Positions 8,195 through 19,825 of a DNA stretch of 44,559 nucleotides are shown here, piece after piece (within the stretch, counting starts at the first letter, position 1; the number at the start of each line of letters is the position of its first letter). The translations under genes and the position numbers were made by a program. This DNA is from JAABQT01 sp041488375 (GTDB lineage: Bacteria; Pseudomonadota; Gammaproteobacteria; Burkholderiales; SG8-39), in contig JBGPPD010000003.1 of assembly GCA_041488375.1 (NCBI GenBank), positions 1-44,559 on the forward strand, in the 5' to 3' direction. The notes below the pieces were generated by a model. It was given only the letters and a program-made list of their open reading frames with translations, was not told the origin of the DNA and made no database searches.

Positions 8195-8636
8195 CGGGCA
8201 GCTTGTAGACCACGTCGTGCTCGCGCGCGTGCTGGGCCACTTTGATGCCGAATTCGTCGTTCGGCCCGACCTCGTCGACCGCAGCGTGCTCGACCTGGAG
8301 GGAATCCACGCGCTGGCTGAAGTCGCTGGTATGTCCGCGGATGTGGATGGTGTCGCCGACACGCAGCGTTCCCGCTTCCAGCTTCACGATGGCAACCAGG
8401 AGGTTGCCGTAGTAGTGGGTCACCACGCCGATGCGCTCGCCGGGGTCGGGCCGCGCGGGCGGGCTCGGCGGCTTCGGCTTGGCCGCCTTCGGGGCAGCGC
8501 GCCTGGCCGGTGCCTTGCGCGCGGGCTTGCCGGCAGGTTTCCTCGCGGGCTTCGCGGTCTTCTTGCGCATCGCCGGCCGCTTGGCCGGCATGGTCCTGCG
8601 CTTGGATTTCGCCTTCGCCTTCTTCTTGATTGCCAT
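8187..8636 (-). CDS. Lys/Ala/Pro-rich tail fused to an EF-Tu-domain-2-like barrel
   Basis: The 149-aa protein has two parts. Residues 1 to about 66 are a very basic Lys/Ala/Pro/Arg tract with repeated KPA(R/G)K units, like histone H1-type tails. Residues about 67-149 (ERIGVVTHYYGNLLVAIVKL onward) resemble the small translation-elongation-factor-like domain also found at the end of U32 peptidases. That resemblance includes GDTIHIRGHT, a DFSQRVDSLQVEH stretch and a final DVVYKL. The ATG at 8636 follows GGGAGGGG at good spacing. RNA or ribosome binding is a reasonable guess but is not shown by the sequence. The 3' end overlaps purM by 8 bp. Confidence 0.75.
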   Translation of the reverse strand: MAIKKKAKAKSKRRTMPAKRPAMRKKTAKPARKPAGKPARKAPARRAAPKAAKPKPPSPPARPDPGERIGVVTHYYGNLLVAIVKLEAGTLRVGDTIHIRGHTSDFSQRVDSLQVEHAAVDEVGPNDEFGIKVAQHAREHDVVYKLPAS

Positions 8637-8675
8637 GCGCCCCTCCCGGCGGTCCACGCCGCCTGACCCGAACGG

Positions 8676-9557
8676 CTATTTTGTTCCTTTTGAACCGCGG
8701 TTCGCAAGATAGATCCCCGCCAGCACCACCGCGCCGCCGGCGATCTGCAGCGCGGCCAGCGGTTCCCCGAGCAGCACCCAGGCGAATACCCCCGCCATCA
8801 CCGGCTGCAGCAGCAGCCCCACCGAGGAAAACGCCGCCGGCAGGTGCGCGAGCGCATGGGCGATCAGCCCCTGCCCGCCGGCGTGCGAGATCCAGGCGAG
8901 CCCGAGCAGGACCAGCCAGCCGGCGGCGCTCGCCGGGACTAGCGCCTCGCCCGACGCCAGCGCCACCGGCAACAGGATCAAGGCGGTGAGCGTGGTCGTC
9001 ACCGCCATCACGCGCAGGGTGGCTGCGCCGCGGTCGCGCAAGCCTTTCACCGACAGCAGGTACCAGGCGTAGAACAGCGCGGTCACCACGCCAAGCGCAT
9101 CGCCGAATAGGGCGGTCGAGGAAAAGCCGACGCTGGTCTGCACCAGCAGTCCCACGCCGGCGAGCGCGAGCGCAAGGCCGACCAGGAACTGCCCGCGCGG
9201 TTTCTGCCGCCACAGCACCCAGGCCGCCAGCGTGACGAAGATCGACGCCAGGTTGGCGAGCAGCGTCGAATTGGCGACCGAGGTGAAGCGGATCGACCAG
9301 TGCCAGAACGCCAGGTCGCCGGCAAAGGCGAGGCCCGCCGCCGCGAGCAGCGGCCATTGCGGTTGCGATGCCGCTGCCGCAGCGCGCGGAGTGAGCGCCA
9401 ACGCGCCCCACAGCAGCGGCACGGCGAGCGCGACGCGCCAGAAAGCGCTCGCGGTGGGCCCGACTTCGGACACGCGCACCCAGATCGGCGAGAGCGCGAT
9501 GCAGGTCGCGCCCGCGAACAGGGCGAAGAGTGCCGGAGCGCGTAAAGGGGATGACAA
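8676..9557 (-). CDS. EamA/DMT-family transporter
   Basis: The 293-aa protein is an integral membrane protein with two repeated EamA halves, each about five helices, giving roughly ten membrane segments. The first half has FWRVALAVPLLWGAL and the second ends in VFAWVLLGEPLAALQIAGGAVVLAGIYLA, the usual EamA ending. Members export amino acids or other metabolites. The substrate here cannot be named. It diverges from dnaE, with 30 bp between the two start codons, and lies 39 bp upstream of the lysine-rich protein gene on the same strand. Confidence 0.88.
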   Translation of the reverse strand: MSSPLRAPALFALFAGATCIALSPIWVRVSEVGPTASAFWRVALAVPLLWGALALTPRAAAAASQPQWPLLAAAGLAFAGDLAFWHWSIRFTSVANSTLLANLASIFVTLAAWVLWRQKPRGQFLVGLALALAGVGLLVQTSVGFSSTALFGDALGVVTALFYAWYLLSVKGLRDRGAATLRVMAVTTTLTALILLPVALASGEALVPASAAGWLVLLGLAWISHAGGQGLIAHALAHLPAAFSSVGLLLQPVMAGVFAWVLLGEPLAALQIAGGAVVLAGIYLANRGSKGTK

Positions 9558-9587
9558 GGCGCGGATGTTAAACTTTCAAGGCTTCCC

Positions 9588-13024
<3,437 letters not shown>

Positions 13025-13028
<4 letters not shown>

Positions 13029-13960
13029 TCGCGCCGCCAGAGGCCGCGCGTGCGCCGGTACCAGGGGTTGGTCACGCGCTCGGCGGGATCGTAGCGCCGT
13101 TTTTCCGCGAGAAAGGCCCCGAGCATCGGGTAGCAGGCCGCAGCCTGGTCCCGGCTGGCCGCCGGCAGGCTGCCCGGCGCGACGCTGCCGCCCGCCGCCA
13201 GCGCCAGCTCGACCAGCCGCGTGCGCAATTGCGTGGCGCCGACGCAGCCGCCCAGCGTGGAGCGCGAACGGACCTCGACGCGCAGGGCGGCATATTCGCG
13301 ACGCGCCCAGCGCAGATAGGTTTCGTCCTCGGGCAGCGTCCGCCGCACCTCAAGGCGGTTCAACGCGTAGCGGTGCGCGTCGATCTCGTCGCGCATCTGG
13401 GCGATGAGCCGCTCGCTGGCTTCGGGCGGCACCAGGAGTTCGATACCGCTGCAAGCGCCCACGGCAGGCGCCTCGGGCAACTCCAGGCGCACCGGCGCCG
13501 CCGCGTCCGCGGCGGCCCGCGCCAGCGACGCGAGGTCGAGGGTCACGCTATAGAAAGGCCCGAACACGCCGAATCCGCCGACTGCCAGGCGGAACAGCTC
13601 CGGCGCGTGGTCGCGGCTGGCGCGCCGCAGCTCGCCGTCGGCCGTCACCAGGGTCAGGGAGCGCAGGTGCGCGACCACCGGCCGTCCATCTTGTCCGGAA
13701 GTGTTGCTGGCGACGCTGTCGCCGACCGTCGTGTCGCCGAAAGCGCCGCCGCCGTGGGCAGCCAGGGCGCGCCAGGGCGTGCCGGCCTGCACTTCGAGCG
13801 CGGCACGCTGCGGGTCGTGGCACAACACCCGGTCGAGTCCGGAATGGTCGAAGCGGCCTGCCGGGATCGCGCCGGCCAGCATGGCCTTGCACAAGTCGAG
13901 CGCGGAATGCACGCGCAGGCCGGGCGCTGGGGGAAGGGGAAGGCTGTGCGTCGCGAGCAT
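13025..13960 (-). CDS. FAD-binding oxidoreductase with shortened N-terminus
   Basis: The 311-aa protein resembles PCMH-type (FAD_binding_4) oxidases. The stretch GGGAFGDTTVGDSVASNTSG, then SLTLVTADGELRRASRDHAPELFRLAVGGFGVFG, is the second half of the FAD-binding domain. The rest would be the substrate-cap domain, ending NPWYRRTRGLWRRD. Most relatives have more residues before this core, including the Val-Val-Gly-Gly-Gly region, which I do not see. The start is the ATG at 13960, with AGGAGAG 6 bp upstream. A much longer upstream reading is shadow of the facing gene. It diverges from an XRE regulator that may control it. The substrate is unknown. Confidence 0.72.
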
Positions 13961-14062
13961 GGCGCTCTCCTGTTGGTCGAAAGGCGGCCCATTGTTCGCT
14001 CTGCGAATGCTGCGATGCAATACGCGGCATGCGAAGTCTCGTTTTACGATACCGCTAGTACC

Positions 14063-14800
14063 ATGCCGCGGACCCACCGCCTGGTCGAAGCGCTGAAGAA
14101 ATGCCTGCGGGCGCGCGGCATGACCTACGCCGTGCTCGCCCGCGAGCTGAGACTGTCCGAAGCGAGTGTCAAGCGCCTGTTCTCGCAGGGCCGCTTCACC
14201 CTGGCGCGCGTCGACGAGATCCTGCAGGTGCTGGAAATGGACCTGGTGGAGCTGGCGCGCATGGCGCGCGCCGGCGAGGGCGGCCCGGCCGAACTCAGCA
14301 TCGAGCAGGAGACCGTGCTGGCCCGCGACGAACGCCTGTTGTCGGTGTTCTGGCTGCTGCTGAACGGCCGGCGCTTCGAGGAGATCGTCGAGGAGTTCGC
14401 GATTACGCGCACCGAGCTGACGCTGGCGCTGGCGAAGTTCGAGCGCGCGCGGCTGATCGACTGGGACGCGGGCGAGCGTGTCCGGCTGCGGGTGGCGAAG
14501 GACTTTGTCTGGCGCGCCGGCGGGCCGGTGAAGAAGGCCTACGGCCAGCGCGTCACCGCGGAGTTCCTGCGCTCGCGCTTCGCGGGCCCGCTCGAGCTGC
14601 TGCGCTTCGAGGCGCGCGACCTGTCCGCGGCATCGGCCGCCGTGCTCAGGCGCAGGCTGGAGCGCCTGCTGGCGGATTTCGGCGAACTGGCGGCGGTGGA
14701 CTCGAGCCTGCCGGCACGCAGGCGCGAGGGCGTCGGCCTGCTGGTTGCCTGCCGGCCCTGGGCGTTCTCGGTGGTCAACGCGCTGAAGAAGCGCGCTTAG
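14063..14800 (+). CDS. XRE-type helix-turn-helix regulator
   Basis: The 245-aa protein begins with a Cro/C1-type helix-turn-helix at about residues 5-60 (MTYAVLARELRLSEASVKRL, with VKRL as the end of the recognition helix). The rest is mostly helical and has no domain I can name. A second possible winged-helix segment (FEEIVEEFAITRTELTLALA) is followed by a strand-rich part. The ATG at 14063 was chosen because it puts the HTH at the N-terminus. The start lies 102 bp from the divergent FAD oxidase start, a classic regulator-target layout. The stop overlaps the acylphosphatase stop within TTAG. Confidence 0.75.
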   Translation: MPRTHRLVEALKKCLRARGMTYAVLARELRLSEASVKRLFSQGRFTLARVDEILQVLEMDLVELARMARAGEGGPAELSIEQETVLARDERLLSVFWLLLNGRRFEEIVEEFAITRTELTLALAKFERARLIDWDAGERVRLRVAKDFVWRAGGPVKKAYGQRVTAEFLRSRFAGPLELLRFEARDLSAASAAVLRRRLERLLADFGELAAVDSSLPARRREGVGLLVACRPWAFSVVNALKKRA

Positions 14801-15087
14801 GCGCTCGGCCAGCGTTCGAATCGCGCATAGGGCCGGTCCTGCCCGACGGCGGGCGGGCCGCACGCCACACCCTCCACGCGCGCCGCGGGCGGCCCGCGGC
14901 GCGCCCAAGCCGTCAGCGCGCCCACGTCATCCGGCTTGCCCTGCAGCACGGCTTCGACGCTGCCGTCAGCGAGATTGCGCACCCAGCCGGTCACGCCCAG
15001 GCGCACGGCCTCCTCCCGCAGGGCCTCGCGGTAGCTGACACCCTGCACTCGTCCGCGGATCAGCAGTCGAATTGTATGCAGTTGCAA
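14797..15087 (-). CDS. Acylphosphatase
   Basis: Acylphosphatase hydrolyses the carboxyl-phosphate bond of acyl phosphates. The 96-aa protein has the phosphate-binding loop GRVQGVSYRE, with catalytic Arg at residue 20, and WVRN with Asn at residue 38, followed by the family block DGSVEAVLQG. The likely start is a TTG at 15087 (CAA CTG CAT follow), because GGAG lies 5 bp upstream and no ATG or GTG fits. The usual GVGFR appears here as GVSYR. Its 3' end overlaps the HTH gene by 4 bp. Confidence 0.85.
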   Translation of the reverse strand: MQLHTIRLLIRGRVQGVSYREALREEAVRLGVTGWVRNLADGSVEAVLQGKPDDVGALTAWARRGPPAARVEGVACGPPAVGQDRPYARFERWPSA

Positions 15088-15228
15088 AACTTCTCCGAGG
15101 CGGCAATTCCGCCCGTGAAAGCACCGGGACTCCATGGTAAGCTGCTGTGCAAATTTATCCTCCCATCCTGCCGGCGAGCGCACGAAGGATCGTGCGGCGG
15201 CGCGAAGGGACAGCAAGGGGGAACACCG

Positions 15229-15624
15229 ATGCGAGCCGCACTCCTGATCATCGCTGCACTGGCGCTGGCCGGCTTCCTTGCCGTGGCGGTGGTGCTGCCA
15301 CAGATGGCCGGCAGCGAAGCGAGGGATGCCGCGCAGGCGCTGATCTCGGGCGCGGACGGCGCCAAGCAGCAGGTGGCGGCGGCAGCCGAGAAGGCCGGCA
15401 ACCTGACGGGCTCGGGCAAGGACATGAAGATTGCGGCGCGCTCCGACGCCAAGCACGGCGAACTCAAATGGATCGTCGAGGAGAACGGCGCGGTCCGCGG
15501 CTGGAACGAAAAGAACGCCATCGAGATTTCCATTTCGCCGGCCCTGCAGGGCGGGAAGGTCAGCTGGAGTTGCCGCGGCTATCCGATCACCGCCATGCCC
15601 GCGAGCTGCGGCGGCAAGTCCTGA
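15229..15624 (+). CDS. Membrane-anchored pilin-like small protein
   Basis: The 131-aa protein has one N-terminal hydrophobic helix (about residues 3-26), a charged helix continuing from it (SEARDAAQALISGADGAKQQ), and a strand-rich C-terminal part. That part ends in WSCRGYPITAMPASC, with Cys115 and Cys127. The spacing and the MPASC ending resemble the disulfide loop of type IV pilin heads. It lacks the basic leader and the Gly-Phe-Thr-Leu-Ile-Glu cleavage site of prepilins. It could be a degenerate pilin or an unrelated anchored protein. The ATG at 15229 follows AAGGGGG. It converges on the hyfI-like gene with a 1-bp gap. Confidence 0.6.
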   Translation: MRAALLIIAALALAGFLAVAVVLPQMAGSEARDAAQALISGADGAKQQVAAAAEKAGNLTGSGKDMKIAARSDAKHGELKWIVEENGAVRGWNEKNAIEISISPALQGGKVSWSCRGYPITAMPASCGGKS

Positions 15625-15625
15625 A

Positions 15626-16141
15626 CTAGCGTTTCGCCGCCGTCACTGCGGTGACGATGGCCCGCAGGATCGCCACCGGCTCCGGTGGGCAGCCGGGCAC
15701 CGCGACATCCACCGGGATCACGTTGGCCACCCGGCCGCGGCTGGCGTAGTTCTCCCCGAAGACGCCGCCGTCGCAGCCGCAGTCGCCGACCGCCACCACT
15801 AGTTTCGGTTCCGGCACCGCCTCGTAGGTGCGCTGCAGCGCCTGCTCCATGTTGCGCGACACCGGTCCGGTGACCAGCAGCAAATCGGCATGCCGCGGGC
15901 TGGCGACGAACTTGAACCCGCGTCCCTCCAGGTTGTAGTAGGGATTGTTGAGGCCGTGGATTTCCAGCTCGCAGCCGTTGCACGAGCCGGCATCGACGTG
16001 GCGGATGGCCAGCGCACGGCCGAGCAGGCGAAGGATTTCCTCGTTGAGGCGCGGCGCGCCCCGGCGCAGGGCTTCGTCCGCGGACGGCGGCGGTTCGCTC
16101 TTCAGCCCGACCTGCGCGATCTTGATCAGGATCTTGTACAC
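15626..16141 (-). CDS. Hydrogenase-4-like small subunit (NuoB/HyfI family)
   Basis: This 171-aa subunit belongs to the NuoB/HycG/HyfI family, which carries the [4Fe-4S] cluster nearest the catalytic subunit of complex-I-like enzymes. The ligands are visible: Cys54 and Cys57 in SCNGCELEIHG, Cys121 in GDCGCDGG, and Cys151 in PGCPPEP. The C-x2-C spacing is the hydrogenase-type pattern and not the adjacent Cys pair of NuoB. The GTG start at 16141 is 2 bp after the stop of the large subunit. It is the last gene of the cluster. With the NiFe ligands missing from its partner, the cluster's redox partner is unknown. Confidence 0.88.
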   Translation of the reverse strand: MYKILIKIAQVGLKSEPPPSADEALRRGAPRLNEEILRLLGRALAIRHVDAGSCNGCELEIHGLNNPYYNLEGRGFKFVASPRHADLLLVTGPVSRNMEQALQRTYEAVPEPKLVVAVGDCGCDGGVFGENYASRGRVANVIPVDVAVPGCPPEPVAILRAIVTAVTAAKR

Positions 16142-16143
16142 GG

Positions 16144-17703
16144 CTACAGGTCCACGCCCGCGTAGGACAGGTTGAAGGATTTGTTGATCAGCGGGAAATC
16201 GGGAACGATGTTGCCGATCACCGCGTGCTCGAGCGCCGGCCAGTTCTGCCACGACGGGTCGTGCGGGTGGCAGCGCCGCACCTGCCCGCCCGCGCCGGCA
16301 TGCAGCGCGACGATCACTTCGCCGCGCCAGCCCTCCACCCAGCCGATGCCGAAGCCGCCCGCGGCCGCCGTGCCGAGCGGGGAGCGCAATGCCCCCGCGG
16401 GCAGACCCTCGAGGAGCAGGCGCTGCAGCCGCAGCGACTCCAATGCCTCTTCGAAGCGCACCACGATGCGTGCCGCGACATCGCCATTGCGGTGCGATGC
16501 AATCGCGGGCTGCAGCTCGCCATAGGGCGCAAAGCCTGGATGCACTCGCGCGTCCATGGCATGCCCGCTCGCTCGAGCCGCGAGGCCGACCACGCCGAGC
16601 AGGGCGGCGGTGCGCGGCGTGAGCCGCCCGCAGGTGATGCAGCGGTCCTGCAGGCCCGAATGATCGTAGTAGATGGCGCGCAGGCTCCGCAGCTCGTCTG
16701 CCAGCCGCTCGCCTTCTTCGAGCAGCGCCTGCGCGGCCGGGGAATCGACGTCGCAGGCGACGCCGCCCGGCACCACGCGGTCCATCAGGTAGCGGTGGCC
16801 GAAAACCCGGGCGTTGCTGCGCAGGAAGTCCTCTTTCAGCCGCGAGAATTGCGCCAGCCCGAACGCGAGCCCGCCGTCGTTGCCCAGGGCGCCCAGGTCG
16901 CCCAGGTGGTTGGCGATGCGCTCGCGCTCCAGCAGCAGGGCCCGCAGGAACAGCGCGCGCCGGCCGGGCTCGGTGCCGGCGATGGCTTCGAGCGCCATGG
17001 CATAGGCCCAGGCGTAGGCCACGGTGCTGTCGCCGGAGACGCGTCCGGCGAGCCGCGCGCCTTCTTCCAGGCCCATGGCCTCGAAGCGCTTTTCGATGCC
17101 CTTGTGCTTGTAGCCCAGTCTCTGCTCGAGCCGCAGCACCTGCTCGCCGACGACGGAGAAGCGGAAATGGCCGGGTTCAATGGTGCCAGCGTGCACCGGC
17201 CCCACCGCTATTTCGTGCACGCCGTCGCCAGCGACCTGCACGAAGTCGTAGCGGCCACTGCCGGGCGGCAGCGCCGCGGCAAGCGGCACGTCGCGGCGCA
17301 GCGGGAACGCGTCCTCGCGCCATGCAGCGTGACGCAGCCAGCCGCGTGCGTCGGGCGCCGCATGCGCCGCCGTCACCGCGCGCACGCCGACCAGGTCGAA
17401 CGCGGCGCGCTGCATCCTGGCGGCGCAGGGATAAACGTCGGACAGGTCCGGATAGCTGGGCGCCTGCTCGGGCAGCGCGAGCTCCAGGCACACCAGCCCC
17501 TCGAAGGTGACCAGCAGCGCGCGCACGCTGAAGCCGCCGGCCGCGTCGCGCTCGTCGTTGGCCCACAGGGCCGCCAGCCTGCCGCCGGCGCGCGCCACGG
17601 CTTCGCATCCCGTGCGCCAGAGCTGCGCCTCGACGGCGGCGCGCCAGACGGGCACGGCGCCCGCTAGCGCCTGCAGCTGGATTCCGGGAAGGGGCGGCGG
17701 CAT
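16144..17703 (-). CDS. HyfG/NuoCD-like large subunit without NiFe ligands
   Basis: The 519-aa protein fuses a NuoC-like domain (about residues 1-165, with YPDLSDVYPCAARMQRAAFD) to a NuoD/large-subunit domain starting at about residue 180 (GPVHAGTIEPGHFRFSVVGE). In true hydrogenases the L1 motif is RxCGxC. Here the same place reads RVSGDS (residues 221-226), with Ser in both Cys positions. The C-terminal L2 motif, DPCxxC, is here NLSYAG (511-516), with Ser and Gly. All four NiFe ligands are therefore lost and no C-terminal processing tail follows. This matches Ehr (energy-converting-hydrogenase-related) subunits. It starts 4 bp after the hyfF-like gene. Confidence 0.88.
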   Translation of the reverse strand: MPPPLPGIQLQALAGAVPVWRAAVEAQLWRTGCEAVARAGGRLAALWANDERDAAGGFSVRALLVTFEGLVCLELALPEQAPSYPDLSDVYPCAARMQRAAFDLVGVRAVTAAHAAPDARGWLRHAAWREDAFPLRRDVPLAAALPPGSGRYDFVQVAGDGVHEIAVGPVHAGTIEPGHFRFSVVGEQVLRLEQRLGYKHKGIEKRFEAMGLEEGARLAGRVSGDSTVAYAWAYAMALEAIAGTEPGRRALFLRALLLERERIANHLGDLGALGNDGGLAFGLAQFSRLKEDFLRSNARVFGHRYLMDRVVPGGVACDVDSPAAQALLEEGERLADELRSLRAIYYDHSGLQDRCITCGRLTPRTAALLGVVGLAARASGHAMDARVHPGFAPYGELQPAIASHRNGDVAARIVVRFEEALESLRLQRLLLEGLPAGALRSPLGTAAAGGFGIGWVEGWRGEVIVALHAGAGGQVRRCHPHDPSWQNWPALEHAVIGNIVPDFPLINKSFNLSYAGVDL

Positions 17704-17707
17704 GGTC

Positions 17708-19162
17708 CTAGCCGATCAGGCGCGCCGCCTGCCGGTACCAGATGGCGAGGTAGGGCGGCATGTAAAGGCCGAGCGCCAGCACCAGTGCGAGGTGGGTGAA
17801 TACCGGGACCAGGGCCGGCGGGTGCGGCAGCCTGCGGCCGGTGGAATCGCCGAACACCATCGGCTGCACCTTGCCGAAGATCGATGCGAAGGCGATGCCG
17901 AGGGACACCAGCAGGATGGGCGTTGCCCAGGGCTGCTGCGCCATGGCGGTGGTCAGGATCAGGAATTCGCTCGCGAATACCCCGAACGGCGGCATGCCGA
18001 GGATCGCGGCGGTGCCCAGCATCAGTCCCCAACCCACCGTCGGGTTGACACCCAGCAGTCCGCGGATCTCCGCCATCACCTGGGTACCCGCTTTCTGCGC
18101 CGCGTGCCCGACGGCGAAGAATATGGCGCTCTTGGTGAGCGAGTGCACGGTCATATGCAGCAGGCCGGCGAAGCTGGCGACCGGGCCGCCCATGCCGAAG
18201 GCGAAGGTGATCAGCCCCATGTGCTCGATCGACGAGTAGGCGAACATGCGCTTGATGTCGCGCTGCCGGGACAGGAAGAACGCCGCCACCACCACCGAGG
18301 CGAGGCCGAAGCCCATCAGCAGGTGGCTGGCGAACGGCCGCTCCAGCGTGCCGTCGGTGAGCACCTTGAAGCGGATCAGCGCGTACAGCGCGACGTTCAG
18401 CAGCAGCCCGGAGAGCACCGCGGACACGGGCGTCGGACCTTCCGCGTGCGCATCGGGCAGCCAGTTGTGCAGCGGCACCAGGCCCACCTTGGTGCCATAG
18501 CCGACCAGCAGGAACACGAAGGCAATCGACATCACCGTCGGCTCGAGCTGGTCCTTGACCGCGTCGAGGTGCGTCCACAGCAACGAGCCGATGCCGGCGC
18601 CGAGGACCTTCTCGGCGGCGAAGTACACCAGGATGGTGCCGAGCAGCGCCTGGGCGATGCCGACACCGCACAGGATGAAATATTTCCAGGCGGCCTCGAG
18701 CGAGGCGTGCGTGCGATACAGCGCCACCAGCAGCACGGTGGTCAGGGTGGCCGCCTCCATGGCCACCCACATGACGCCCAGGTTGTTGGTGGTGAGCACC
18801 AGCAGCATCGCCAGGCTGAACAGCTGGTACATGCTGTGGTACAGGCGCATGCCGCCCGTGGACACGCGGCCGTGGTCGCACTCGATGCGCATGTAAGGGG
18901 CGGAGAACATGGCCGTGGTCATGGCCACGAAGGCGGTCAGCGCCACCAGGAACACATTGAGCGAGTCGACGAAGAACTGCTCGCCGGCCACCTTGACCGG
19001 GCCGTCGGCGACGACGCGTGCCACCAGCGCCGCCGCGGCGACGAAGGTCAGCAGGCTGAAGCCGATGTTGGCCTCCGCGGCGCGCGGCCGGTGGCCGATC
19101 AGGGCGAGGACCATGCCGCCGGCGAGCGGCGAGGCGAGCAGCAGGAAGATTTCCGGCGCCAT
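17708..19162 (-). CDS. HyfF/NuoN-like antiporter-type membrane subunit
   Basis: The 484-aa protein is a polytopic Mrp/NuoN-type proton-translocating subunit with about 14 helices. Key residues are kept: the TM5 Glu in MWVAMEAATL, the TM7 Lys in GYGTKVGLVPLHNWLPDAHA, and a later Lys in HSLTKSAIFF. This suggests an ion channel half that can still work. The ATG at 19162 overlaps the hyfE-like stop by one base (TGATG). It lies fourth in the six-gene cluster. Confidence 0.9.
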   Translation of the reverse strand: MAPEIFLLLASPLAGGMVLALIGHRPRAAEANIGFSLLTFVAAAALVARVVADGPVKVAGEQFFVDSLNVFLVALTAFVAMTTAMFSAPYMRIECDHGRVSTGGMRLYHSMYQLFSLAMLLVLTTNNLGVMWVAMEAATLTTVLLVALYRTHASLEAAWKYFILCGVGIAQALLGTILVYFAAEKVLGAGIGSLLWTHLDAVKDQLEPTVMSIAFVFLLVGYGTKVGLVPLHNWLPDAHAEGPTPVSAVLSGLLLNVALYALIRFKVLTDGTLERPFASHLLMGFGLASVVVAAFFLSRQRDIKRMFAYSSIEHMGLITFAFGMGGPVASFAGLLHMTVHSLTKSAIFFAVGHAAQKAGTQVMAEIRGLLGVNPTVGWGLMLGTAAILGMPPFGVFASEFLILTTAMAQQPWATPILLVSLGIAFASIFGKVQPMVFGDSTGRRLPHPPALVPVFTHLALVLALGLYMPPYLAIWYRQAARLIG

Positions 19163-19824
19163 CAGCGCTCGCGCAGCTTCTCGAGGTGGCGCGTATCCAC
19201 CGAATCGAAGCGCTCGCGGATCTGGAACACGAAGATACCCAGGATCAGCGCGCCGACCAGCACGTCGAGGGCGACGCCGAACTCGATCACCATCGGCATG
19301 CCGTACACGGCGCCGGTGGCGGCGAAGAACAGGCCGTTCTCCATCGACAGGAAGCCGATCACCTGCGGCACCGCCTTGGAGCGGGTGATCATCATCAGGA
19401 AGGACAGCAGCACGCTGGCCAGGGCGATGCCGAAGGTCGAACGCGTGACCGTGCCGGCGAGCTGCGAGATCGGCAGCGCCAGGTTGAAGGCGAGGATCAC
19501 CAGCACGATGCCCACCAGCATGGTGGTCGGGATGTTGATCAGCGTCTCGACGTCCCACTTCACGTTCAGCCGCCGGATCAGCAGGTGCAGGATCCAGGGC
19601 AGGGCGATGACCTTGAGCGCGAGCGTGAGGGCGGCCGAGCCGTAGAGGTGGTGCTGGCCGGTGAGCCAGGCGACCAGGACCGTCGACAGGAACAGGACGA
19701 AGCCCTGCGCGGCGTACAGGTTGATCAGCGAGAGGATCCTGCGCTGCGCGAGCATGGCGAAGGCGAGCAGCAGCAGCACCGCCGCGAACAGGTTGACCAA
19801 CTGGGGGCCGTAGTGCTGCAGCAT
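19162..19824 (-). CDS. HyfE-like membrane subunit
   Basis: The 220-aa protein resembles HyfE of hydrogenase-4, which has a NuoK-like part. It has about six or seven hydrophobic helices, with RRILSLINLYAAQG near residue 28 and GFLSMENGLFF later. The Glu in SMENG corresponds to the conserved membrane Glu of NuoK/HyfE. It is placed 1 bp after the hyfC-like stop and overlaps the hyfF-like start. The C-terminus is a charged cytoplasmic tail (RERFDSVDTRHLEKLRER). Confidence 0.88.
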   Translation of the reverse strand: MLQHYGPQLVNLFAAVLLLLAFAMLAQRRILSLINLYAAQGFVLFLSTVLVAWLTGQHHLYGSAALTLALKVIALPWILHLLIRRLNVKWDVETLINIPTTMLVGIVLVILAFNLALPISQLAGTVTRSTFGIALASVLLSFLMMITRSKAVPQVIGFLSMENGLFFAATGAVYGMPMVIEFGVALDVLVGALILGIFVFQIRERFDSVDTRHLEKLRER

Positions 19825-19825
19825 C

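Noticed and set aside
13961..14908. Long N-terminal extension of the FAD oxidase
   Set aside because: It is antisense to the XRE regulator gene and has no oxidase motif. The ATG at 13960 has a good ribosome site.
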